Notes under the pieces: generated by a model
The model's input: the letters and a program-made list of their open reading frames with translations, nothing else
Told to the model about the DNA's origin: nothing
Databases searched by the model: none
Position numbers and translations under genes: made by a program
Assembly: GCF_000430645.1 (NCBI RefSeq)
Contig: NZ_KE387185.1
Span: forward strand, 1,213,780-1,277,779
Direction of reading: 5' to 3'
DNA length: 64,000 nt
Source of the DNA: Aquimarina latercula DSM 2041
GTDB lineage: Bacteria > Bacteroidota > Bacteroidia > Flavobacteriales > Flavobacteriaceae
Part shown: positions 27,805-36,692 of the stretch, in pieces
How positions within the stretch are numbered: the first letter of the stretch is position 1
Layout: the number at the start of each line of letters is the position of its first letter

Positions 27805-29082
27805 ATGTTTAAAAAAATGTGTTCGAATACTAACCTAAAAGTCTTATCCATAGTTGTGTTGGGTCTGGTAATGTCTAATTGCTCCAACGAAGACTCTAAA
27901 CCAGATACGAGTTCTATGGATAGTGAGCCAGTTGCTGTGAATGATGCCTTAACGGTTGAAGAAGATAGTAATTCGGGAGAAGCAAATAGAATAAACGTTG
28001 CTTCAAATGATATAATTGGCGAAAACGGCGGAGATGGAGATGATTATAGTATATCTACTGAACCATCCAATGGGGCTATTACAGAAATTAGTGATGGTAT
28101 ATTTGAATATATTCCCAATTACAATTATGACGGAACTGATCGATTTACATATGTTGTTACAGATGCAGATGGAGATGAGGCTACGGCTAATGTAAACATT
28201 GTAGTTAACCCTTTTATTCCAACAGTAGAGGACTTTAATAATATAGATCCTGATTTACCATCTTTTGTATCTATTGATGATACAACACCTCTTGACAAAA
28301 AGTGGGTGAAAATGGAAACAATGTCTGATGAATTTGATGCCTGGGATGCTAATAAGTGGTTTAAGTCTACTTGGAACTACGGAGTACCAGTTTTCATGTC
28401 TAATTCTAATGAAAATTCTGGTGTTACTAATGGTAATTTATGGATAAAAGCTACTCTCAATGAATCTAATCCAGAACAAAGATGGTTCCAAACGGCAAGA
28501 ATACATTCTAGAGAGAAAACAAGCTATCCTATGTATACAGAAGCTAGGATAAAAACAGCTCATATATCTGCCTATAATACTTATTGGTTAAATAACGGTG
28601 ATATTTCTGATAGAGATGAAATTGACATTATAGAGAATAATTCTAAACCTTCTTGTAATTGTCAGCCAGACTTTCCAACAACTATGAACTCTCAGTATTT
28701 TCATGCCGATTCAAATCTAACTCCGGTTACTATTAGAAATAAAGGAAATTATAGTAATAATAATTTGTCAGATACCAATCCTCTTAAAGGAGTGCAATGG
28801 AATGAGGAATATCATATCGTTGGAGTATGGTGGAAGGATAATAAAAATGTTCAGTTTTATTTGGATGGAGAACCTGCAGGAAGTGTTGTAGTTGGTAACC
28901 ATGAAACAGGAGATGATTTTCCGAATCGTGTTTTTACCAGAGATTTAGAGATAATTTTTGATTTGTGGACTAATGAAGCTGATTGGTTAGGAGGACTTCC
29001 TCCAAAGTCTGATTTAGGGGATGATGCCATAAACACCATGAGAATAGACTGGGTGAGAACCTGGAAATTAGAAGATAAATAA
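27805..29082 (+). CDS. GH16 beta-porphyranase-like lipoprotein with VCBS/cadherin-like domain
   Basis: This 425-residue lipoprotein has the lipobox V-M-S-N-C (Cys26). Residues about 41-135 form a cadherin-like/VCBS domain (V-A-V-N-D-A-L-T-V-E-E-D, then Y-V-V-T-D-A-D-G-D-E). The GH16 domain (about 165-425) has the catalytic motif E-I-D-I-I-E-N-N, nucleophile E272 and acid/base E277. The segments S-A-Y-N-T-Y-W-L-N-N-G-D and L-D-G-E-P-A-G-S-V-V, and the absence of the H-L-S-H-H motif of agarases, resemble the PorA type of beta-porphyranase (GH16_11). It should cut porphyran at galactose / L-galactose-6-sulfate units. The porphyranase label is a resemblance call from memory. Confidence 0.82.
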   Translation: MFKKMCSNTNLKVLSIVVLGLVMSNCSNEDSKPDTSSMDSEPVAVNDALTVEEDSNSGEANRINVASNDIIGENGGDGDDYSISTEPSNGAITEISDGIFEYIPNYNYDGTDRFTYVVTDADGDEATANVNIVVNPFIPTVEDFNNIDPDLPSFVSIDDTTPLDKKWVKMETMSDEFDAWDANKWFKSTWNYGVPVFMSNSNENSGVTNGNLWIKATLNESNPEQRWFQTARIHSREKTSYPMYTEARIKTAHISAYNTYWLNNGDISDRDEIDIIENNSKPSCNCQPDFPTTMNSQYFHADSNLTPVTIRNKGNYSNNNLSDTNPLKGVQWNEEYHIVGVWWKDNKNVQFYLDGEPAGSVVVGNHETGDDFPNRVFTRDLEIIFDLWTNEADWLGGLPPKSDLGDDAINTMRIDWVRTWKLEDK

Positions 29083-29159
29083 ACTGAATAATATGTTTAA
29101 AATATTAAAAATACGCTTTTAAAACCCTGTAAATTTTAGAGAACAAAAAGCTTAACGTT

Positions 29160-30356
29160 ATGAAAATGAAAATATCGATCTTATTACTTTGTAGTGTATT
29201 TATATCATTAAAATCCTGTTCTAATGGAGATGATATTGGGAATCCTGTAACAATTACTGATCCCGATCCTGATCCTGACATCGTTGTAACGGATCCTGAT
29301 GATCAAGGTTTCGATTGGGAAGGTGTAGATATTCCGCCAGAAGCAGGCGAGGGCAAGTTTTGGAAATTAAATCAGGAAGCTTCGGATGATTTTAATTATA
29401 ATTTTACTGCCACGTCAAGCGAGGCGACATTTGGAGGAAAATGGACTAATTTTTATCACAATAATTGGGAAGGACCAGGTCCTACTAAGTGGGTTAGGGA
29501 AAATGTTTCTGTTGGAGATGGAGATCTTCAAATCAAGGCTACAAGAGTCACAGGAGAAACGAAATCTTTTGATGTAGATTGTGATGTAGATGGTGTGACA
29601 GAAACTTGGACTCTACCTACTACTAGAGCAGGTTGTATTACTTCTACCACAAGAGTAAAGTATCCTGTTTATGTAGAGGCAAGAGTAAGAGTTGCGGATG
29701 CAGTTACGGCTTCTGATGTTTGGTTATTAAGCCCTGATGATACTCAGGAAATAGATATTATCGAGGCCTATGGTGGAACTGGAGAAGATGATAGAAATTT
29801 ATGGCTAGCAGAGCGTATACACCTTAGTCATCATACTTTTATTAGAAATCCTTTTCAGGATTACCAACCAAGAGACGCAGGAAGTTGGTGGAGAAAAAAT
29901 GGAGTAAGTCAGTGGGGTGGTCAATGGGTAAGGATTGGAGTGTTTTGGAGAGATCCAAAGCATATGGAATATTACATTGATGGTGAAAAAGTAAGAGTAC
30001 TTTCAGATAATGCATTTGCAAGTAGAGATGTCAACGGTAATTGGCTTTACAGCTATCCACAACCTGTTAGCAATGGTTCTTTACCAACCGCCGCCAATGG
30101 ATTCCAAGCAGTTAATCAAGCAAGTAGTTTGGAGCAAGCGCAAAGCAATTCTTCTACCAGTGTTATAGACCCTCTTAATTATCTTAATAATGGGATGAAT
30201 TTGGATAAAGAAATGGATATTATCATTAATGTCGAAGATCAAAATTGGAATGCTTGCAATGGGCGAACTCCGTCAAATCCAGAGATCCAAAATGGAGATA
30301 ATCATACTTTTAAGGTAGACTGGATACGTATATATGAACCTAAAGAAGTTAATTGA
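29160..30356 (+). CDS. GH16 beta-agarase-like lipoprotein
   Basis: This 398-residue lipoprotein has the signal peptide ending at S-C (Cys20), followed by a Pro/Asp-rich linker with repeated D-P. The GH16 domain (about 52-395) has E-I-D-I-I-E-A-Y-G-G, nucleophile E197 and acid/base E202, then H-L-S-H-H and D-Y-Q-P. It closely follows the catalytic domain of the secreted agarase at 8514-11072 (S-D-V-W-L-L-S-P-D-D-T-Q-E is identical), but has no CBM6 or T9SS tail. The two are paralogues deployed in different places: one cell-attached, one released or T9SS-anchored. It begins 77 nt after the porphyranase-like gene and ends before a terminator. Confidence 0.87.
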   Translation: MKMKISILLLCSVFISLKSCSNGDDIGNPVTITDPDPDPDIVVTDPDDQGFDWEGVDIPPEAGEGKFWKLNQEASDDFNYNFTATSSEATFGGKWTNFYHNNWEGPGPTKWVRENVSVGDGDLQIKATRVTGETKSFDVDCDVDGVTETWTLPTTRAGCITSTTRVKYPVYVEARVRVADAVTASDVWLLSPDDTQEIDIIEAYGGTGEDDRNLWLAERIHLSHHTFIRNPFQDYQPRDAGSWWRKNGVSQWGGQWVRIGVFWRDPKHMEYYIDGEKVRVLSDNAFASRDVNGNWLYSYPQPVSNGSLPTAANGFQAVNQASSLEQAQSNSSTSVIDPLNYLNNGMNLDKEMDIIINVEDQNWNACNGRTPSNPEIQNGDNHTFKVDWIRIYEPKEVN

Positions 30357-30396
30357 TTTAGATTAGATTTTTGTTTAAAGTAAGTGACAAAAGATG

Positions 30397-30446
30397 AAAG
30401 CTTAGTAAGACTCATTACTTTTAGTTATAAACTAAGCTTTTCTTTT
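30397..30446 (+). terminator. Intrinsic terminator after the GH16 pair
   Basis: AAAGCTTAGT (30397-30406) and ACTAAGCTTT (30431-30440) form a perfect 10-bp stem followed by TCTTTTC. It separates the GH16 pair from the sulfatase pseudogene. Confidence 0.75.
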
Positions 30447-30495
30447 CAAGCTTACTGAAAATGATAGTATTAACTATAAATTTACAAAGTTATTG

Positions 30496-31896
30496 ATGGT
30501 CACAAAATATAAAAGATGCTTACTGTTATTAATCGTTTTTTTTATTCGTACAATCATGAATTCTCAAGAACGTCCAAATATTATTTTGATTATTGCTGAT
30601 GATGCGGGATATGCAGACTTTGGTTTTCAGGGGATTAAGGTGATGAAAACTACGAATTTGGACCAATTTGCCAAAGAAGGAATGCGGTTTAATCAAGCGT
30701 ATGTCACTGCTGCGGTTTGCGGACCATCTAGAGCGGGAATATTAACAGGAAAGTATCAGCAAAAATTTGGTTTCGAAGAGAACAATGTGCCAGGATATAT
30801 GAGTAATTATTATATTGATGATGGCGAAATGAGGTTGCCTCTGGATCAAAAAACAATTACTGAATATTTAAAAGATTTAGGATATTGAACTGGCCTTTTT
30901 GGGAAATGGCATCAAGGAAATGCAGATCATTTTCATCCTACCAAAAGAGGTTTTGACGAATTCTACAGTTTTAGAGGAGGAGCACGTAGTTACTTCGAAT
31001 ATGATGAGAATAATCCAATATCAAGAGTTGAAGATTTATTAGAAACAGGTTTTCGAAAATTTGGTGAGACAGAAGAATATTTAACGTACAGTTTTGCAAA
31101 AGCTACAGTCAACTTTATAGAGCAAAATAAAGAGACTCCATTTTTTGCCATGTTGGCCTTTAATTCTGTACATACTCCTATGGAAGCAACTAAAGAAGAC
31201 CTACAACAGTTCCCCGAGTTAAAAGGTAAAAGAAAACAACTTGCAGCAATGACTTTGGCTATGGATAGGGCTTGTAAACTAGTTTTTGACAAAGTAAAAG
31301 AACTGGGTTTGGAAGAAAATACTTTAATTGTATTTACTAATGATAATGGAGGCCCTTCAGATACAAATGCTTCAGACAATAAACCTCTAAGTGGAACCAA
31401 AGCCAATCATCTGGAAGGAGGGATCAGAGTTCCATATATAATGAAATGGAAGGGGGTAATACCCAAAGGTAGAAATTACGATTTTCCGATTAGTACGTTT
31501 GATTTATTGCCAACCTTTTACTCTTTGGGAGACGGTGATTTAGAGGATTTAGAAGATATTGACGGGGTGAATTTGTTTCCTTTTATTTTACAAAAAGATA
31601 AAAATCGACCGCACGAAACACTTTTTTGGAAGAAAGAAAATAGAGGTGTTGTTCGGCAAGGAGATTGGAAATTACTTAGATATCCTGATAGGCCAGCGGA
31701 GCTGTATTACCTTCCCGAAGATATTTCGGAAAATAATGATTTAGCCTTTAAATATCCCGAAAAAGTAAAAGAATTATACAAACTACTATTTCAATGGGAA
31801 TTAACATTAAAAAGACCAAGATGGCAGTTAAAACGGATGTATGAAGGTAAAGCTATAGAAAGAATGGATCAATACAGGATTAGAAAAAAGAACTAA
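30496..31896 (+). pseudogene. S1-family sulfatase interrupted by an in-frame TGA
   Basis: The frame encodes a secreted formylglycine sulfatase: signal peptide, the metal-binding [13 protein letters not shown] motif, and the activation site [11 protein letters not shown] with the Cys that becomes formylglycine. At 30886-30888 TGA interrupts the stretch D-L-G-Y-(stop)-T-G-L-F-G-K-W-H. The same frame then runs on without another stop to 31896 with normal sulfatase sequence (F-T-N-D-N-G-G, L-E-G-G-I-R-V-P). Relatives have Lys or Arg at the stop, so CGA or AGA to TGA is the simplest origin. The start is placed at ATG 30496 rather than the TTG one codon earlier. Its likely target was a sulfated galactan unit. 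It is the only sulfatase in the window. Confidence 0.85.
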
Positions 31897-31902
31897 TAAC
31901 TA

Positions 31903-31927
31903 GTTTTAAGAAATTACTTCTTAAAAC
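31903..31927. terminator. Shared terminator between convergent genes
   Basis: GTTTTAAGAA (31903-31912) and TTCTTAAAAC (31918-31927) form a perfect 10-bp stem with a 5-nt loop. It lies between the sulfatase stop (31896) and the Nudix regulator stop (31935). It is weak in G+C but could act in both directions. Confidence 0.55.
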
Positions 31928-31934
31928 CAATTAC

Positions 31935-32636
31935 TTATCCTTTAAATATAAAACTTTGATCTGTTTCCATTTCATAGTCAAACTCATATAAATAAGCACC
32001 TTTCTTGGAACTGGATTTATCTTTAATTTCTGTTTTTTTCAAAAAGTTTAGCGATAATAATTTTTTTCTAAAGTTTCTAGAATCCAGTTTTTTCTGAAAG
32101 ATCTGCTCGTATAAGGTTTGAATTTGAGGTAAAGTAAAGTGCTTCGGAAGTAACTCAAAACCAATTGGAGAAAATCTAGCCTTTTCACGTAGTCTATCCA
32201 GCGCATCTTTTACCATTTGATTATGGTCTAATACTAATTCTGGTAACTCATCTAGCGAAAACCAAAATGCACCATGTTTATTCACTAGTTCTTTATTATT
32301 CTCATCGATTCGGATTAGAGCATATTGGCCAATAGAAATACAGCGTGCTCCAGGATCTCTATCGACTGCTGAGTAGGTCTTTAGCTCTTCCATAAAAATG
32401 TTTTCCAGACCTGTAATATCTTTTAAGATTCTTAAACCAGCTTGATTAGCATTTTCATTTTGTCTGATAAAACTTCCAATCAAAGACCATGAACCTTTTA
32501 GAGGTTGTATTTCTCGCTTAAAAACAAGAAGTTTTAAAGTTTCATTGTCAAATCCAAAGATGATACAGTCTACAGCAACCAATACCTGCTCCTTATTTTC
32601 GTACCAACTATTTTGCTGATTTTTGGCAAACTCCAT
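31935..32636 (-). CDS. Nudix-type (NrtR/AraR-like) transcription regulator of galactose genes
   Basis: This 233-residue protein combines an N-terminal Nudix fold (about residues 15-150) with a C-terminal winged helix (about 160-225), the layout of NrtR and of the Bacteroidetes arabinose regulator AraR. The Nudix box around G-S-F-I-R-Q-N-E-N-A-N-Q-A-G lacks the R-E-x-x-E-E catalytic residues (it reads R-I-L-K-D-I), so it should sense a ligand rather than hydrolyse one. It is transcribed divergently from galK with 72 nt between. That gap contains a 31-bp palindrome over the galK -7 element, which is its probable operator. Control by galactose or a derivative is inferred. Confidence 0.82.
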   Translation of the reverse strand: MEFAKNQQNSWYENKEQVLVAVDCIIFGFDNETLKLLVFKREIQPLKGSWSLIGSFIRQNENANQAGLRILKDITGLENIFMEELKTYSAVDRDPGARCISIGQYALIRIDENNKELVNKHGAFWFSLDELPELVLDHNQMVKDALDRLREKARFSPIGFELLPKHFTLPQIQTLYEQIFQKKLDSRNFRKKLLSLNFLKKTEIKDKSSSKKGAYLYEFDYEMETDQSFIFKG

Positions 32637-32652
32637 AAAATATTCTTTAAAA

Positions 32653-32687
32653 AATAATAAACGTAATAATTACATTTATTATTTTTG
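32653..32687 (+). promoter_or_regulatory. 31-bp palindromic operator overlapping the galK promoter
   Basis: AATAATAAACGTAAT (32653-32667), one central base, then ATTACATTTATTATT (32669-32683) form an almost perfect palindrome with one mismatch per arm. TATTTTTG (32680-32687) is a TAnnTTTG -7 element overlapping the right arm, and the galK ATG lies 22 nt further on. Binding here would block galK transcription, and the site is placed to autoregulate the Nudix gene. Confidence 0.7.
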
Positions 32688-32708
32688 TTATAAATAAAGG
32701 TTTTAATA

Positions 32709-33857
32709 ATGAACAAAGAAAATACATTTATCCCAGAGCTCATAGTATCTTCTCCAGGTAGAATAAATTTTATGGGTGGTCATACGGATTATAACAATGG
32801 TTTTGTACTTCCTACTGCTATTGATAAAAAAATACGTTTTGAGTTTAAAAAAAATGGAACAGCGGATACTTGTAATTTCTATAGTAGAAATTATGATAAA
32901 TCCTTGAGAGTAGATCTAAATAATATTTCACCTAGCACAGAAAATTGGGAAAATTATATTTTAGGTGTACTACATCAGCTATCTAAAAGATCAGATAAGA
33001 TTCGAGGTTTTGATTGTTTCTTTTCTAGCGAATTGGCAATTGGCTCTGGATTAAGTTCGTCTGCTGCTCTAGAGTGTGGTCTTGCTTACGGTGTAAATTC
33101 ATTGTTTGAGTTAGGGCTTTCTAAAAAAGACATCACTGTATTAAGTAGAGATGCAGAGCATGAATATGTTGGTACTAAATGCGGTATAATGGATCAGTAT
33201 GCTTCTGTTTTTAGTGAAACAAACAAAATTCTATTTCTTGATTGTCAATCTCTAGAACACAGTTTAATTCCAATTGATTTAGTGGATTATAAAATACTAA
33301 TTCTAAATACCAATGTAGAACATAACCTGGCTACTAGCGAGTATAACGTTAGAAGACAACAATGCGAGGAAGGAGTGGTTTTTATAAAAAAAAGACATCC
33401 ACATGTTTCGTCTCTTAGAGACGTTAATTTAGATATGTTAGAAGAGGTAAAAGGTGAAGTAAGTCAAACTGTTTTCCAAAGATGTCAATATATTATCCAA
33501 GAAAATAAAAGAGTTTTAGCGGCTGCTGAGTTTTTAAAAAATAACGAGCTAAATGAATTTGGAGATCTTTTATATCAATGTCATGATGGAATTCGACATA
33601 AGTACGAAGTTAGTTGTGATGAATTAGATTTTTTAGTGGATTTCTCCAAAGAAAAAGAATATGTAATTGGATCCAGAATGATGGGTGGAGGTTTTGGAGG
33701 CTGCACAGTAAATATAGTGCATAAAGATTATATCAATGCGTATACAGAAGAAGTGGGTTTAGTATATAAAGAACGATTTAATATCGATTTAGATGCTTTT
33801 CAGGTAATGCCATGCAAAGGAACAAGTATCGAGTTTACAGAGTCTAAAGTATCATAG
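32709..33857 (+). CDS. galK: Galactokinase
   Basis: This 382-residue GHMP-family enzyme phosphorylates galactose to galactose 1-phosphate in the cytoplasm, the entry of the Leloir pathway. The galactokinase signature is G-R-I-N-F-M-G-G-H-T-D-Y-N near residue 17-29 and the ATP-binding loop is G-S-G-L-S-S-S-A-A. G-G-G-F-G-G-C-T near residue 325-332 is the third GHMP motif. The signature has Gly where galactokinases commonly have Glu (G-E-H-T-D). galT follows 20 nt downstream. Galactose would come from the agar/porphyran oligosaccharides via the GH2 enzyme. Confidence 0.94.
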   Translation: MNKENTFIPELIVSSPGRINFMGGHTDYNNGFVLPTAIDKKIRFEFKKNGTADTCNFYSRNYDKSLRVDLNNISPSTENWENYILGVLHQLSKRSDKIRGFDCFFSSELAIGSGLSSSAALECGLAYGVNSLFELGLSKKDITVLSRDAEHEYVGTKCGIMDQYASVFSETNKILFLDCQSLEHSLIPIDLVDYKILILNTNVEHNLATSEYNVRRQQCEEGVVFIKKRHPHVSSLRDVNLDMLEEVKGEVSQTVFQRCQYIIQENKRVLAAAEFLKNNELNEFGDLLYQCHDGIRHKYEVSCDELDFLVDFSKEKEYVIGSRMMGGGFGGCTVNIVHKDYINAYTEEVGLVYKERFNIDLDAFQVMPCKGTSIEFTESKVS

Positions 33858-33877
33858 CAAGTTAAAAAAGATATCAC

Positions 33878-34909
33878 ATGATTAACGAAAATCCTCATAG
33901 AAGATATAACATACTAACAGGAGAATGGGTTTTAGTATCTCCTCATCGTACCAAAAGGCCATGGCAAGGAAAAGAAGAAAAACAATCCATAGCCAAGAGA
34001 CCTTCTTACGATCCTAATTGCTATCTGTGTCCAGGAAATACCAGAGCAAGCGGAGCTACAAATCCGCAATATGATGAACCTTATAGTTTTGTAAATGACT
34101 TTTCTGCATTGTTGTCTGAAACTCCAAAAGAGGTTTTTTCTGAAGGGTTGCTGAAGGGAATGTCTGAAAGAGGGATTTGTAAAGTAGTTTGCTTTTCTCC
34201 TGATCATTCTTTGACATTACCCATAATGAAGGTGGAAGAGATTCAGAATGTTGTTAAGCTATGGAAAAGAGAATACGAGGAATTAAGTGAGGTGTCATAT
34301 ATTAATCATATTCAAATATTTGAGAATAAAGGAGATGTCATGGGGTGCAGTAATCCGCATCCTCATGGGCAAATATGGGCTCAGGAGTCTATCCCGCTAG
34401 AAGTTTCTAAGAAAACAGAGCAAATGAAGAAGTATTGGCTTGATAAGAATCAAAGTTTACTAAAAGCCTACTTAAAACAAGAATTAGAGACTAGAGAAAG
34501 AATAATTTTAGAAAATGATCACTTCGTTTCTCTGGTACCGTATTGGGCGATTTGGCCTTATGAAGCTATGATATTACCAAAAGAACATAAACGAAGTATT
34601 AAAGAGCTAAATGAAGAGGAAATAGCTTCGTTTGCACAAATAATAAAGGATTTGACAATTAGATATGATAATTTATTCAATTGTAGTTTTCCATATTCTG
34701 CAGGAATTCATCAAGCACCAACAGATGGAGGCCTTCATGAAGAATGGCACTTTCATATGTCTTTTTATCCTCCATTATTAAGATCAGCAACTGTAAAAAA
34801 GTTTATGGTAGGTTATGAGATGTTTGCAGATCCACAACGCGATATTACGGCAGAGCAAGCAGCAGGAACTTTAAAATCCTTATCAACGTTGCATTATACC
34901 ATTCAATAA
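33878..34909 (+). CDS. galT: Galactose-1-phosphate uridylyltransferase
   Basis: This 343-residue HIT-superfamily enzyme exchanges UMP between UDP-glucose and galactose 1-phosphate. The active-site motif N-P-H-P-H-G-Q is present near residues 158-164, and two Cys in C-Y-L-C-P-G (about 49-54) are the usual zinc ligands. A second zinc/iron-like site is suggested by H-E-E-W-H-F-H near the C-terminus. It follows galK by 20 nt and precedes a LacI-type regulator by 31 nt: one operon. Confidence 0.94.
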   Translation: MINENPHRRYNILTGEWVLVSPHRTKRPWQGKEEKQSIAKRPSYDPNCYLCPGNTRASGATNPQYDEPYSFVNDFSALLSETPKEVFSEGLLKGMSERGICKVVCFSPDHSLTLPIMKVEEIQNVVKLWKREYEELSEVSYINHIQIFENKGDVMGCSNPHPHGQIWAQESIPLEVSKKTEQMKKYWLDKNQSLLKAYLKQELETRERIILENDHFVSLVPYWAIWPYEAMILPKEHKRSIKELNEEEIASFAQIIKDLTIRYDNLFNCSFPYSAGIHQAPTDGGLHEEWHFHMSFYPPLLRSATVKKFMVGYEMFADPQRDITAEQAAGTLKSLSTLHYTIQ

Positions 34910-34940
34910 TTTTCTTTCAGTGGTCGATAAAAAGTGAGAT

Positions 34941-35969
34941 ATGAGTAATCAAATGATGACATTAAAAAAACTTGCAGAGCTGTCGAATTTTTCGGTTTCC
35001 ACTGTGTCTAAAGCACTAGCTGATAATCCTGAGATTAGTATAAAGACCAAAAATAAAATCAAAAAGCTGGCAGAATTTTACAATTATAGACCAAACATAA
35101 CTGCCAAAAACCTAAAAGAGAGAAAAACGAGAGTAATAGGAGTGATCATTCCTAATATTTTGGCACATTTTTTTGCCAAAGTATTATCCGGTATTGAAAA
35201 AGAAGCAACGGATAAAGGATACAATATTATTACCTGTATCTCTGATGAATCTTTTGAAAAGGAAGTGAAAAGTATAGAAATGCTTGCAAACGGTAGTGTT
35301 GATGGGTTTATCATATCGATATCTAAAGAGACTTTTGTAAAAGAAAATTATAAGCATTTACAAAGTGTTATTGATAAAGGATTACCTATATCAATGTTTG
35401 ATAGAGTAACAGATAAAGTCTACTGCGATAAAGTTGTTATTAACGATTTTCAATCTTCTTATATCGCTACCGAAAAATTAATCAAATCTGGGTGCAAAAA
35501 TATTGTTTTTGTTACTCCAATTCATCACACAAGTGTTGGATTAGATAGGGTTAATGGATATGAAAAAGCATTAAAAGACATATTAAAAAGAAAAGGAAAA
35601 CCTAAGGTTTTGATTATTGAAAATTACCAAAAATTCACAGATAACTTCTCAGAGTTTCTTAATGAAAATAAAGTGGACGGTATCGTTGCAGCTGATGAAC
35701 TTTCTGGAATTTACACAATGAATTTGTTAATTGGAGCGGGTCTTAGAGTTCCCGAAGATGTTTCTGTTATTGGTTTTACTGATGGAATTCTTGCGGGTAA
35801 TAGTAATCCTCCATTGACAACTATAGATCAAAGAGCGGTAGAACTTGGAAAAGTAGCTGCTAGTAATATAATTAGTAGATTAGAAGACAACCAGAAGGAA
35901 GCCATTACCTTTGAAACTACAGTACTGGAAACTTATCTAATAGAAAGAAGTTCTACAAAATTTAAGTAG
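34941..35969 (+). CDS. LacI/GalR-family transcription regulator
   Basis: This 342-residue protein has an N-terminal LacI helix-turn-helix (L-A-E-L-S-N-F-S-V-S-T-V-S-K-A-L, residues about 10-26), a hinge (N-L-K-E-R-K-T) and a periplasmic-binding-protein-like sensor domain (R-V-I-G-V-I-I-P-N to the C-terminus). It is the third gene of the galK-galT transcript, so it may respond to a galactan sugar. Its operator is not evident: no LacI-type GC-centred palindrome was found near the operons of the locus. The ATG at 34941 is used; an ATG four codons later is possible. Confidence 0.9.
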   Translation: MSNQMMTLKKLAELSNFSVSTVSKALADNPEISIKTKNKIKKLAEFYNYRPNITAKNLKERKTRVIGVIIPNILAHFFAKVLSGIEKEATDKGYNIITCISDESFEKEVKSIEMLANGSVDGFIISISKETFVKENYKHLQSVIDKGLPISMFDRVTDKVYCDKVVINDFQSSYIATEKLIKSGCKNIVFVTPIHHTSVGLDRVNGYEKALKDILKRKGKPKVLIIENYQKFTDNFSEFLNENKVDGIVAADELSGIYTMNLLIGAGLRVPEDVSVIGFTDGILAGNSNPPLTTIDQRAVELGKVAASNIISRLEDNQKEAITFETTVLETYLIERSSTKFK

Positions 35970-36188
35970 CACATCAATCTATTCCATTTCTATGGCTATT
36001 GACCAGCCAATAAACTGTTTTGTTTATATCTCCATGTTGAGGACCGTACTTATAAGATTATTGTTTTTTTATTTTACAAGATGCTTAAACGAACTTGTCT
36101 CACTATATCTCAATATGAATAAAATAATCGGACTTTTAACTTTAGAGTTCATAAATTAGTGTCTAAATTTCCAATAGAACAACTTGTT

Positions 36189-36228
36189 TTAAAGCTTTTA
36201 GTTCTATTAAAGAATAAGCTTTTTTCAT
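36189..36228 (+). terminator. Likely terminator of the gal operon
   Basis: AAAGCTT (36191-36197) pairs with AAGCTTT (36216-36222), and an inner TTCT/AAGA(A) pair extends the hairpin. The plus strand continues with T-runs. It lies 220 nt after the LacI gene. The rest of the 723-nt gap 35970-36692 contains the two promoter candidates and a possible short peptide frame listed separately. Confidence 0.5.
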
Positions 36229-36229
36229 T

Positions 36230-36304
36230 TTATCTATAATTAGCACTATTCAAAGCTTTTACATCTGCACAAGACGATTTTCCATAATTAGAAATACAAA
36301 TCAT
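36230..36304 (-). other. Possible 24-residue peptide frame downstream of a minus-strand promoter candidate
   Basis: ATG at 36304-36302 opens a frame of 24 codons (M-I-C-I-S-N-Y-G-K-S-S-C ...) ending at TAA 36232-36230. It starts 33 nt beyond the -7 candidate of the minus-directed shared-site promoter. Without conservation data it may be chance; a non-coding RNA is an equal alternative. Confidence 0.2.
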
Positions 36305-36336
36305 AAAAGTTGAGGTTGTGTTATTTATTAAAAATT

Positions 36337-36396
36337 GAAAATTACAAAGTTCTCTAACCTGTTAAAAAAAATAGACTGGACAAAAACTATACAAAA
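36337..36396 (-). promoter_or_regulatory. Minus-directed copy of the shared site with no annotated gene
   Basis: Minus-strand TTTTGTATAGTTTTTGTCCA (36396-36377) is followed after 32 nt (not 33) by TAATTTTC (36344-36337). Its core is identical over 13 nt to the copy at 36600 in the opposite orientation. It may be a promoter for a small transcript, or a second binding site for the 36693 promoter. Confidence 0.45.
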
Positions 36397-36599
36397 AGAA
36401 AATGTGTAGGATCGCCAATAAATAATTAATCACAATTTCTTCTTGGAAATAAAGGCCTTTCGTTTTGTTTTTCAATACTTCTCGGTAAAAAGCTTTGACC
36501 AAAAACTAGATTATATAGACGTCTTATTTTATTTAATTTTTCTTACAAATTGATGAGATTTTCACTGATTTCTACATATCGGTTTAGTTTTAAAACAGT

Positions 36600-36660
36600 G
36601 ATTGTATAGTTTTTGTTCAGTTGATGTATTCAATTTAAAATTGATGATATAGTAGTTTTG
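36600..36660 (+). promoter_or_regulatory. Promoter of the cytochrome/DUF1501 module with shared site
   Basis: GATTGTATAGTTTTTGTTCA (36600-36619) is followed after exactly 33 nt by TAGTTTTG (36653-36660), a perfect -7 element. The leader before the ATG at 36693 would be about 25 nt. Confidence 0.75.
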
Positions 36661-36692
36661 TTTCAATAATGTTGTGGAATAATTAATAAAAA

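Noticed and set aside
30886-30888. TGA in the sulfatase as a selenocysteine codon
   Set aside because: The position normally holds a basic residue, not Cys, and no selenocysteine-insertion hairpin is evident after it.
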